Positions 42,424 through 50,336 of a DNA stretch of 64,000 bases are shown piece by piece; the first letter of the stretch is position 1, and every line of letters begins with the position of its first letter. Below the pieces are notes generated by a model that saw only the letters and a program-made list of their open reading frames with translations, had not been told where the DNA came from and ran no database searches. The DNA lies in assembly GCF_900113575.1 (NCBI RefSeq), contig NZ_FOPV01000016.1, positions 29,849-93,848 on the forward strand, in the 5' to 3' direction. This DNA comes from Nitrosospira sp. Nsp14 (lineage in GTDB: Bacteria > Pseudomonadota > Gammaproteobacteria > Burkholderiales > Nitrosomonadaceae). The position numbers and the translations under genes were made by a program.

Positions 42424-44427
42424 ATGCCACTGCGCAATCCTAATATACGTACAATCATTGCCTTTGTTCACGACATCGCAGCAGCAGCCATTGCCTGGTG
42501 GCTCGCCTATCTGTTCCGCTTCAATTTCGACATTCCCCCTCTGTATCTGACATCGCTGAAGGAAATCCTGCCATGGCTGATACCAATACACGCGGCGGTA
42601 TTCCTCTGGTTCGGTCTATATCGCGGGCTCTGGCATTACGCCAGCCTGCCCGATTTAAAACGAATCCTGTTCGCGGTGCTGGGATCGGCGGCTGTGGTGC
42701 CGCTGGCGTTATTCATGGTGCAGAGACTCGAGGGTGTGCCGCGAACTGTGCCGCTGCTGGCGCCGATTCTGCTTCTGTTCATCATGTGCGGCAGCCGGCT
42801 TGCGTACCGGTTATGGAAAGAACATCGGCTGTACGGTCAAAATAAAACGGAAGGCAATCTCGTCCTGGTGCTCGGAGCAGGCGATGCCGCGGTCACGCTG
42901 CTTAAAGAACTCACACGTAGCGTGCAGTGGAAGGTCGTGGGTTTATTGGACGATGATCCCGCAAAACGTGGCCTGATGCTGCACGGTTTCAAAGTTCTTG
43001 GGCGGATCAGCGAGTTGCCGGTGATCACCCAGAAGCTGGGGATTGGGCATGCCATCATCGCGATGACCTCTTTTGTTCCCGACCGCCGGTTGTCTCCCCG
43101 CTCTCAACCCAACCGGCGCAAGCCGGACCGGCTCCACCGCGACCGCCGCCGAGCGCTCGAAATATGTGCGGCTGCCGGGATAAAGGCGCTTACCATCCCC
43201 TCGTATGAGGACCTGATCAGCGGCAAAGTTACGGTCTCCCAAATCCGTACTGTCGAACCGGAAGACTTGCTGGGACGTGATCCAGTTGTCCTGGACAATG
43301 CCGGCCTGCATGGCTTGCTGGCCGGAAAAACGGTATTGATAACCGGCGCGGGGGGCTCGATCGGCTCGGAATTGTGTCGCCAGATCCTCAAGTTTGAACC
43401 CGGCCGACTGGTACTGCTTGAATTGAACGAATTTGCGCTCTACAACGTGGAACAGGAATTCCAGGCAAATTTTCCGCACATTCCAATGGCATTCACGATA
43501 GGCGATGTCAAGGATCAGGCGCGCCTGGGCCAGATATTCTCACGATACCGGCCGGGAGTCGTGTTTCACGCAGCGGCGTACAAGCATGTGCCCCTGATGG
43601 AACTGGAAAACGCCTGGCAAGCTGTCCTTAACAATGTTCTCGGGACCTACGTTCTTGCCCAGGCCTCGATTGAGCATGGAGTGGAAAAATTCGTACTGAT
43701 TTCGACCGATAAGGCCGTCAACCCCACCAATGTGATGGGTGCCAGCAAGCGATTGGCCGAGATGGTATGCCAGGCACTGCAGCAATCGGTGGCCGGATTG
43801 CTGACTCGAGGTAGTGGTCTGCAAGTACCCGGTTTCGTCATGGTTCGCTTTGGCAATGTGCTCGGTAGCGCGGGCAGCGTCATTCCCAAATTTCGGGAAC
43901 AGATTGAAAAAGGAGGACCAATAACGGTCACGCATTCTGAAATAACGCGCTACTTCATGTCCATACCCGAAGCCGCGCAATTGGTTTTGCAAGCTGGGCT
44001 GATGGGTGGAAACAACGGTAGCGGTGAAATCTTCGTGCTTGATATGGGCGAACCGGTAAAAATTGCCGATCTCGCACGCGACCTTATTCGTCTCTCCGGG
44101 TTGAGCGAAAACGATATACAAATCGTCTACAATGGGTTGCGTCCCGGGGAGAAGCTCTATGAGGAATTATTGGCCGACGATGAGAGTACTCTACCCACAC
44201 CTCATCCCAAATTGCGCATCGCCCAGGCACGTCAGGTCGACAAACAATGGCTCGAGGATCTGCTCGGATGGCTTAATGAACACCCTGTGCTCAGTGATGA
44301 GGAAGTCAAACAGGAGTTGAAAAAATGGGTGCCGGAGTACTCTGGCCAGGAGCCGCCAAACCAACCCGGCGTCCCCCATTCCCGGCTCGACATTAGTCAA
44401 TCTCCCGATAAGTTTTGCGATAGTTAA
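42424..44427 (+). CDS. WbpM/CapD-type nucleoside-diphosphate-sugar 4,6-dehydratase
   Basis: 667 residues. N-terminal part has four membrane helices and a CoA-binding-like Rossmann domain (LVLVLGAGDAAVTLL). The catalytic SDR domain starts with GKTVLITGAGGSIGSELC (about 301-318). The active site follows the inverting/C6 dehydratase pattern with Met in place of Tyr: NVMGASK, Met438 and Lys442. It likely acts on UDP-GlcNAc, yielding a 6-deoxy-4-keto sugar. Unusual is an Arg-rich segment (about 219-243, VPDRRLSPRSQPNRRKP and so on) inserted between the two domains. The ATG at 42424 is next to the upstream gene stop. Its last 35 bases overlap the convergent ABC exporter gene. Confidence 0.9.
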   Translation: MPLRNPNIRTIIAFVHDIAAAAIAWWLAYLFRFNFDIPPLYLTSLKEILPWLIPIHAAVFLWFGLYRGLWHYASLPDLKRILFAVLGSAAVVPLALFMVQRLEGVPRTVPLLAPILLLFIMCGSRLAYRLWKEHRLYGQNKTEGNLVLVLGAGDAAVTLLKELTRSVQWKVVGLLDDDPAKRGLMLHGFKVLGRISELPVITQKLGIGHAIIAMTSFVPDRRLSPRSQPNRRKPDRLHRDRRRALEICAAAGIKALTIPSYEDLISGKVTVSQIRTVEPEDLLGRDPVVLDNAGLHGLLAGKTVLITGAGGSIGSELCRQILKFEPGRLVLLELNEFALYNVEQEFQANFPHIPMAFTIGDVKDQARLGQIFSRYRPGVVFHAAAYKHVPLMELENAWQAVLNNVLGTYVLAQASIEHGVEKFVLISTDKAVNPTNVMGASKRLAEMVCQALQQSVAGLLTRGSGLQVPGFVMVRFGNVLGSAGSVIPKFREQIEKGGPITVTHSEITRYFMSIPEAAQLVLQAGLMGGNNGSGEIFVLDMGEPVKIADLARDLIRLSGLSENDIQIVYNGLRPGEKLYEELLADDESTLPTPHPKLRIAQARQVDKQWLEDLLGWLNEHPVLSDEEVKQELKKWVPEYSGQEPPNQPGVPHSRLDISQSPDKFCDS

Positions 44428-46243
44428 ACGCCACCACTTTCTCTGGTTTCAGCAAGGTTTGCGAAAATTTAGCATATGGCCGACTGCGTGCCAGCAGCTC
44501 CCGATGTCGACCGATATCGATGATGCGACCTTCTTGAAGCAGCACTATGGAATCGGCTCTTTTCAGGGTGGGCAGGCGAGGCTCGAAGACCAGCGTGGTC
44601 CGCCCCCGAGTCACGGTTTCAACAGCCGCCTCTACATGACGCGCCGCTTCAGGGTCTACCGTATCGAACGTCTCGTCCAGTAGCAGAATCGGGGAATCTT
44701 TTAGTAAAGCTCGGGCAATCGCAATACGCAACCGCTGGTCGTCGGAAAGTTTCTGCTCCTGTTCCCCAACCATCGTCTGCAACCCCTGCGGCAGCTTGCG
44801 AATGAACTCCGATGCGTGAGCAGCTTGCGCCGCGGCAGTAATGCTGCCCTCTGTTGCCCGGTTGATGGCACCAAAAGCAATGTTCGCGGCAATCGTGTCA
44901 TTAAACTCCGTTGCCCCTGCGGATACCAGTGCAATATTGGCGCGCAGGCTGGCTAACTTGAGGCTCCGCAGATCATGGCCGTCGAGAAGGATCTCTCCAG
45001 ATGTAGGATTATGGAAACGGGGCACGAGGTTAATTAAAACAGACTTGGCAGACTCTGCTCCTGAAAAATCCACAAACGCCACTAATTGGCCGGGTTTGAT
45101 GGTCAACGTAACGTCCCGAAGCGAAGCACTTGTTTCCAGGTCTTGATCGTCTCTTGCGCCAGACTGGTCATCGGGCCCCGTGTCCGGCTCAGGGCGACAG
45201 CTAACGTGCACGAACTTCAACTCACCATACACTCGCTCAACGGTAATTGTTCCCTCGTCTCGCTCAACGCCGCGATCCAGAAGTGAAAACACGCTATCAG
45301 CAGCATTCAGCCAGTTTCCCAACGATTCCTTCATCTCTGCAATTCGCCTTATCGGTTCGATCAGCATTACCATGCCTGCGGCTAAAGACGCCACCCCTCC
45401 TACAGTGATCTTATCCGCGAACGAGTGCTGAGCTGCGAGATAGATGACTACACCCAACGCGACGGCGATGGATATCTGCCCCAAGGGAACACCCAGCGAC
45501 GCCACAGCCGTCCGCTTGGTCGCGGCGAGATGAATACGCTCCGCTTGCTTGCGCAAGCGTTCGATTTCATATTCCTCGGCACCGTAGAGCTTGACCACCG
45601 GGTAATGCTCCGCAGATTCCTCCAGGACTTTGGACAGGCCATCCATTGTTTGACCAACTTCCGATGTTATTCCCTGCAACCGCTTTCCGGTCAATCGCAT
45701 GATCAGCCAAACTGCCGCCGATACCGATAACGCCGCTAGTGCCAATATCCAGTCGATATAGAACATCCATCCCAGCAATCCGACAATGGTAAACGTGTCC
45801 TTGACCAGCACGGTTACCGCAGCCATAAAAGCTTCGGCCAGCCGGGTGGCGCCGGATGTGATCACAGCAAAGACAGCAGCATCAGGACGGCCAGAGAAGT
45901 AGCGTGCTGGCAGCATTAGCAGCTTGTCGAACATCTCCACTCGCATGTCCATCGCCATTTTGCTGCCCACCCAGTTGGTTGTATATGCAGCAATGTGACC
46001 TGCCACGCTGCGCACCGCAAACAATCCGATAACCGCCAGCACAATCAATTGCATCAATTCGAGGTTTTTTTCGGCTACGACACTGTCCAGCATTGGTTGA
46101 ACCAGCGCCACCAGCACGGGCGCAGTCGCCGACATCGCCACCAAGCTTCCGAGCGCGAGCACGAACACCTCCCAATGGGGTGCAACATATCTCATTTGGC
46201 GTCGCCATAACTGGCGACTGGGGATTGTTTGCCTGTTTTGCAT
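44393..46243 (-). CDS. MsbA-like ABC exporter with degenerate nucleotide-binding domain
   Basis: 616 residues, built as an MsbA-type half-transporter: six-helix membrane domain (about 20-310) and a C-terminal ABC domain (about 340-600). Flanking sequence is well kept (NPTSGEILLDGHDLRSLKLA, FNDTIAANIAFG, RLRIAIARALLKDSPILLLDE). The catalytic motifs are not. Walker A reads DFSGAESAKS (391-400), losing the glycine and gaining two residues; the Q-loop Gln is replaced (VSAGATEF, 439-447); the signature LSGGQ is LSDDQ (499-503); the switch His is Pro (FEPRLPT, 553-559); the A-loop Tyr is lost (VSCRPEP). Walker B Asp523-Glu524 remain. An acidic insertion (about 351-372) precedes the domain. It is a full-length open frame, so probably expressed, but ATP-driven transport looks unlikely by itself. 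It is convergent with the wbpL/wbpM pair. Confidence 0.9.
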   Translation of the reverse strand: MQNRQTIPSRQLWRRQMRYVAPHWEVFVLALGSLVAMSATAPVLVALVQPMLDSVVAEKNLELMQLIVLAVIGLFAVRSVAGHIAAYTTNWVGSKMAMDMRVEMFDKLLMLPARYFSGRPDAAVFAVITSGATRLAEAFMAAVTVLVKDTFTIVGLLGWMFYIDWILALAALSVSAAVWLIMRLTGKRLQGITSEVGQTMDGLSKVLEESAEHYPVVKLYGAEEYEIERLRKQAERIHLAATKRTAVASLGVPLGQISIAVALGVVIYLAAQHSFADKITVGGVASLAAGMVMLIEPIRRIAEMKESLGNWLNAADSVFSLLDRGVERDEGTITVERVYGELKFVHVSCRPEPDTGPDDQSGARDDQDLETSASLRDVTLTIKPGQLVAFVDFSGAESAKSVLINLVPRFHNPTSGEILLDGHDLRSLKLASLRANIALVSAGATEFNDTIAANIAFGAINRATEGSITAAAQAAHASEFIRKLPQGLQTMVGEQEQKLSDDQRLRIAIARALLKDSPILLLDETFDTVDPEAARHVEAAVETVTRGRTTLVFEPRLPTLKRADSIVLLQEGRIIDIGRHRELLARSRPYAKFSQTLLKPEKVVAFNYRKTYREID

Positions 46244-46422
46244 CGTACCTAGCAGAACCGGGAGAAGGCGAAACCGCGAAATCTGGCAAACCTGTATTAT
46301 GTCACCTGCGTCCGCGGGCGATAAGAACTGTCGATCACCTCCACCGCCGAGCGGATGCGTATGGGGCGGCAGAGTTGATGTATCGGAGGTACGCTCGCGA
46401 TATTTGGATGCCGCAGGGGGTC

Positions 46423-48480
46423 TCAGTTGAACTGGTATTTTAACGTGAACCAGACATTGCGCTCGCGCGCCGGCAAAGCGTTGAAACTGGTACCCGCTGA
46501 GTTGCGAATAGCATAAGAGAAATACTTTTCGTCAAATAGATTATTTACCGCCATGCTCAACAATAACTTGTTCATCTGATGAGTGATCTTCAGGTCCACA
46601 GTGACGTAATCCGGCATGCGGCGGGACGCGGTGTTGGCCTGGTCATTGTCGAGCACCTGTTCGCCTACGTAATTCATGGTCGCCGCCAGATTGGTATTGG
46701 AGCCAAACCGGAATGTGCCGCCCGCCGCAGCCCGGTGGCGCGGCACCAGCGGGATGAGGTTTCCCGAAACATCAACGCCTCCGAACGTGCCCTCACGAAA
46801 TCTCGCATTCGTGAGGGTGTAATTGGCAAAGATATCGATTGCGCTGGTGATCGCCCAGGAACCCTCCACTTCTACGCCTTGCCGTCGGGTAGGCGGTAAA
46901 TTGATATTCGCGAAGAACAGGAATGGGTCAATGTTGATGAAGCTGATTTCGTTGTTGAGATTGATCGAGTAAATCGACGTCCGTGCGCGTACTGCTCCCT
47001 GCCGGTAATCCAGTCCCAACTCCCCTGTGTGAGCAGTCTGGGGCTCGAGTATTTTGACAATCGAATCGAACGCAGGACCGCCGAACTGATTGTAACTTTC
47101 ATCCACCGTGGCAATCCGGAAACTGCGACCGTACTTTCCATAAAACGAGAAGAAAGATCTCACCGGCTGGCGAAGACCCACGTCATAGGCGTAGACCGTA
47201 CGACTCTGTTGATCGCGAGCGTAAGGCGCCGCACTGAGGCGGTCATCGGCGCGGTTGTCCACCCACTGCAACCGCCCACCGAGTGATAACACCGTACCTT
47301 TAGGTAATGTAGCGATGTGTTGCAGATAAATTGCGCGGTTTTGCTGGGTAGCGACGATATCGGCCAGTGAAACATCCGCTGAAGCTGCGCCAGGCACTGT
47401 TTCCGGTCCGGTAGAACGCCTGGAGCGATAATCCCACCACTCCAGATTCGCGCCCAATATCAGTTCGTGATCCATGCCAAAGAACTGAAAAGGCAATTTC
47501 ACCCTCGGATTGAACAACCACACGTCCGACCGCGAATTGATGAATGCTTTGGAGTTAAAGAAATCGATACTGTAATCGTCGAATAACGCCGTACGGTGGT
47601 TGTTACGGAAGGAAAAATCCGCGGCGAAATCGCCGAGCCTGTTCGAATGTTCCCCGCGAAGCGTTACAAAAGCGCCATCCCGTGTGGTGTAATCTCGCGG
47701 GGTCGCCGTCCCTCTGCGGTCGGTTTGCAGTTGCGCTTCAGTACGAGTAGCAGGCAACCCCAGCTTCTGGTCATCCACGCCGAATTTCAACAATGCCCGG
47801 CCGGTAGCGAACCTGTAGCGTAAATCTCCTTGGAGGTTCAGCTGATGCAATGCATTGTTGACACGGTAATTATCCGTTTCAAGCGCATTACCAGTTAGAG
47901 CAAGGCCGAGGTTCTTACCCGCCACATCCAACGCGCCCTTGACTTCAGTCCCACCGTAGCTGCCAAAGGAAACACCGCCATTACCGGCCACCTTTCCAGG
48001 AGCGGCAGCGCGGGTAACAATATTGATCACGCCGCCAGTGGCACCGGAACCATATGTCACAGCGCCGCTGCTCCGCAGCACCTCGATACGTTCGATTGAA
48101 TCCAGCGGTATCGTTGAGAAGCGAATACCCACCAGTTCATTTTCATTCATTCGCTGGCCATCGAGCAGAACCAGGGTATTCTGATTACCGGTAATGCCGA
48201 ATCCGCGCATATCGATCTGCGGGTCGGGACTACCGTCAACGTTGCGGGTGTGGATGCCCGCGAGTTGCTGCAGCAGCTCGGGCAGGGTAATGGCGGCGCT
48301 GTTTTTTATCTGCTCCGAGGTGATAATGGACACCCCAATGGGCAGCTTGTCGACAGGCTGGCTGAAACGCGTGGCGGTTACCACGACTTCCTCAAGCGGT
48401 TTACTTGCCAGACCGTCGGACCCCATCGACCATGAAGACGAGGTAAGAAGAAAAACAGGGAAAACGAGTTTGCGTAACAT
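46423..48480 (-). CDS. btuB: TonB-dependent cobalamin (B12) receptor, BtuB type
   Basis: 685 residues from the ATG at 48480. Signal peptide (about 1-22), TonB box EVVVTATRF (31-39, close to the BtuB box), plug with SGAVTYGSGATGGVINIVTR, and a barrel ending in a phenylalanine-asparagine tail (WFTLKYQFN). The ligand call rests mainly on the cobalamin riboswitch upstream at 48609-48860. A longer frame runs upstream from 48672 but would pass through the riboswitch, so it is rejected. No strong Shine-Dalgarno was seen, as is common for riboswitch-controlled starts. Confidence 0.88.
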   Translation of the reverse strand: MLRKLVFPVFLLTSSSWSMGSDGLASKPLEEVVVTATRFSQPVDKLPIGVSIITSEQIKNSAAITLPELLQQLAGIHTRNVDGSPDPQIDMRGFGITGNQNTLVLLDGQRMNENELVGIRFSTIPLDSIERIEVLRSSGAVTYGSGATGGVINIVTRAAAPGKVAGNGGVSFGSYGGTEVKGALDVAGKNLGLALTGNALETDNYRVNNALHQLNLQGDLRYRFATGRALLKFGVDDQKLGLPATRTEAQLQTDRRGTATPRDYTTRDGAFVTLRGEHSNRLGDFAADFSFRNNHRTALFDDYSIDFFNSKAFINSRSDVWLFNPRVKLPFQFFGMDHELILGANLEWWDYRSRRSTGPETVPGAASADVSLADIVATQQNRAIYLQHIATLPKGTVLSLGGRLQWVDNRADDRLSAAPYARDQQSRTVYAYDVGLRQPVRSFFSFYGKYGRSFRIATVDESYNQFGGPAFDSIVKILEPQTAHTGELGLDYRQGAVRARTSIYSINLNNEISFINIDPFLFFANINLPPTRRQGVEVEGSWAITSAIDIFANYTLTNARFREGTFGGVDVSGNLIPLVPRHRAAAGGTFRFGSNTNLAATMNYVGEQVLDNDQANTASRRMPDYVTVDLKITHQMNKLLLSMAVNNLFDEKYFSYAIRNSAGTSFNALPARERNVWFTLKYQFN

Positions 48481-48608
48481 GCCCGACAGTATTGCTTGTG
48501 TTGGCGGACCCACCGTCCACCATGTTATTAACAAGAAAATACCGCGGAGATGCCTTGAGCGAAAAATATCGATCAGGATACCGCCCCACGCGATATTTCC
48601 GTAATGAT

Positions 48609-48860
48609 TCAAGGCCGGTATCCGGGCTTGCAGGACTTGGCGTATCGCCTTCCCATGAACTGGAGCGTTCACAGTGACATCGCAAAATCTCGACTAAGTC
48701 CTGAGAGGACTCGTCGAGATTTTGATACGCCCACACCTGCTCACCGTTGCGGGGGCAGCCCAGGCATCAGAAGGCTCTGACAGGCTCGACGCAACCCGTC
48801 GAACTTGTGCGGAGTTTCTTCACCTGGTTCCCGTTTAACTCGACCGTAACACGGCCGAAG
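48609..48860 (-). promoter_or_regulatory. Cobalamin riboswitch controlling the btuB-type gene
   Basis: Read on the minus strand, conserved blocks appear in order: ACGGGAACCAGGTGAAGAAA (48817-48836), CTCCGCAC, the core CCCCCGCAACGGTGAGC (48740-48756), TCACTG (48672-48677), GGGAAGGC (48647-48654), and CCCGGATACCGGCC. A peripheral hairpin of 40 bases (48684-48723; 11 bp plus 5 bp stem, loop TGAGA reading on the plus strand) replaces the usual short variable arm. A 129-base leader without recognised terminator connects it to the ATG. Confidence 0.88.
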
Positions 48861-49044
48861 CACCTCAAACGTGGCGGGATTCTACCAGAACCCGGGCAGC
48901 CTTGGACTGAATCGTTGAGATGGTTCCCCCGCTATCTCGCAGACTGAACATGAGCACCGGGCAACAAGGGACAGGTTGGAAACTACATTTAAAAAATCTT
49001 GTTATCAGTTGACGCGATAGGGATTTCACAACTATAGTGGCTCG

Positions 49045-49245
49045 ATGGAATCGGAACTGAGCGCCCTGGAAGAAAAAATTGATCAATTCGTGCGGCTATG
49101 TCAGCAACTCCGCTCGGAAAACATCCAACTGCGCCAACAATTGGCCAGCGTCATCAGCGAAAACAAGCACCAGGCAGAAAAAATAAACACGGCTGCCAGC
49201 CGCCTTGAAGCCCTCCTCATAAGACTACCCGAAAGCGAACAATGA
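49045..49245 (+). CDS. ZapB-like coiled-coil cell division protein (TIGR02449 type)
   Basis: 66 residues, almost wholly one amphipathic coiled coil (LEEKIDQFVRLCQQLRSEN, then IQLRQQLASVISENKHQAEK, ending in LEALLIRLPE). This small family sits directly before zapA in many beta- and gammaproteobacteria. It is presumed to help ZapA arrange FtsZ filaments, though the link to ZapB is by position and shape. Its stop overlaps the zapA start (ATGA). Confidence 0.8.
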   Translation: MESELSALEEKIDQFVRLCQQLRSENIQLRQQLASVISENKHQAEKINTAASRLEALLIRLPESEQ

Positions 49246-49550
49246 ACACTGGCAACACCATGGATGTCAACATCATGGGACGCGAATTCCGCGTCGTCTG
49301 CCCAGCCGGCGAACGCGAAGAGCTATTGCAAGCAGTTGCTTATCTCAATAAACGGATGCGCGAAATCCGTGACAGTGGAAAAGTGGCCGGTTCGGAGCGC
49401 ATCGCTATCATGGCAGCGCTCAACATCACGCATGAATTGCTCACCGCAAGGACCAGGGAGGGGTTTGACATGGAAGAATTTAGGCGTAGAATCGATCACA
49501 TGCAGGCAGCGCTTGATGCGGTAATGCCGGAACAGGACAACTTGTTCTAG
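49242..49550 (+). CDS. zapA: Cell division protein ZapA
   Basis: FtsZ-bundling protein; 102 residues. DVNIMGREFRVVCPAGEREELLQAVAYLNKRMREIRDSG is the N-terminal globular part with the standard motif; the remainder is the dimer-forming helix (RIAIMAALNITHELL). Followed by 6S RNA, the conserved zapA-ssrS order of proteobacteria. Confidence 0.93.
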   Translation: MNTGNTMDVNIMGREFRVVCPAGEREELLQAVAYLNKRMREIRDSGKVAGSERIAIMAALNITHELLTARTREGFDMEEFRRRIDHMQAALDAVMPEQDNLF

Positions 49551-49660
49551 TCCACGTTACTTGATCTCAAGTCAGCCGGAATGAATTTTTTCATTTGCAT
49601 CCCTCAGGGAACTGACGGATACCTGGCCCAAATGGGGCTCAGGTAAAAATGATAAGAGTT

Positions 49661-49839
49661 GTTCCCTGCGGTGTTTGTTTTTGGCCTATATTCTTTGAAC
49701 CAACTTTTTAAGAACTGGTTGCAAGCCAACGTGATGCTGTTGTGCGCGTCCTATACGGAAGCGCCTGATGCGTCCGGCAGGTGACCGCCTTGGACCTTAA
49801 GGTTCAAGATTAATGGCCTGACGGCATTTGCGGGGACCT
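49661..49839 (+). ncRNA. ssrS: 6S RNA
   Basis: About 180 bases, the usual 6S length, directly after zapA. The 5' end TTCCCTGCGGTGTTT pairs with the 3' end GGCATTTGCGGGGA as the closing stem. The 3' arm CCTTGGACCTTAAGGTTCAAG and AATGGCCTGACGGCAT matches the conserved 3' arm of 6S RNAs. The central region can form the open bubble that mimics a promoter and binds RNA polymerase sigma-70. Ends assigned to within a few bases. The usual downstream ygfA-type gene is not present here. Confidence 0.87.
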
Positions 49840-49844
49840 TATTA

Positions 49845-49883
49845 GGTAACAAAAAAAGCGGCTCCGCCGCTTTTTTTGTTACC
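49845..49883. terminator. Perfect bidirectional rho-independent terminator
   Basis: GGTAACAAAAAAAGCGG and its exact complement CCGCTTTTTTTGTTACC (17 bp each) flank a 5-base loop. The G/C-rich top followed by seven T on each strand makes it functional in both directions. It lies five bases after 6S RNA. Confidence 0.9.
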
Positions 49884-50336
49884 GGGCCTCGCCTCAACAC
49901 CAGGTTGCCGCTCTGCATATGGCGGCGCCCGATCAAATGCGAAGAAATGCGCAGCCTCGCAAGGCTCCTCGCACATCTCATGTTTTGCTCATTTTTTATA
50001 CAATCAAAATAATAATACTGGTGAGGAGGAGCCAGCTATACGATTGCGGATGTCCCATTGTCGAAAAAATTCGGCGCGCGTAATAAAATCGACCAATGAT
50101 TTTAGATAGTTCGACTATAGTTGTAGATCGAGTCACAACGGTCATCATTATTTACACGCCAGACTGAAGCAATATCACACGCGTCGCCCCTAGGTCGCCA
50201 CGCCATGTTCAGGTGAGATAAGAAAGAAAAAGCGGATTGTCATCCCGCCGCGATAACGTCTGGCTGGCGGCTGGCCTCGACATAGGAATTGCCGCACACT
50301 CCATTTTGACCTTCGTTGGAAAGGGGACCCCTCAAG
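49884..50336. other. Intergenic region upstream of the amidohydrolase gene
   Basis: About 450 bases, AT-rich in the middle (about 49990-50160). No coding frame, tRNA or riboswitch recognised. A GGAGGAGCC Shine-Dalgarno-like run at about 50023 is not followed by a start codon in a sensible frame. Confidence 0.4.
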
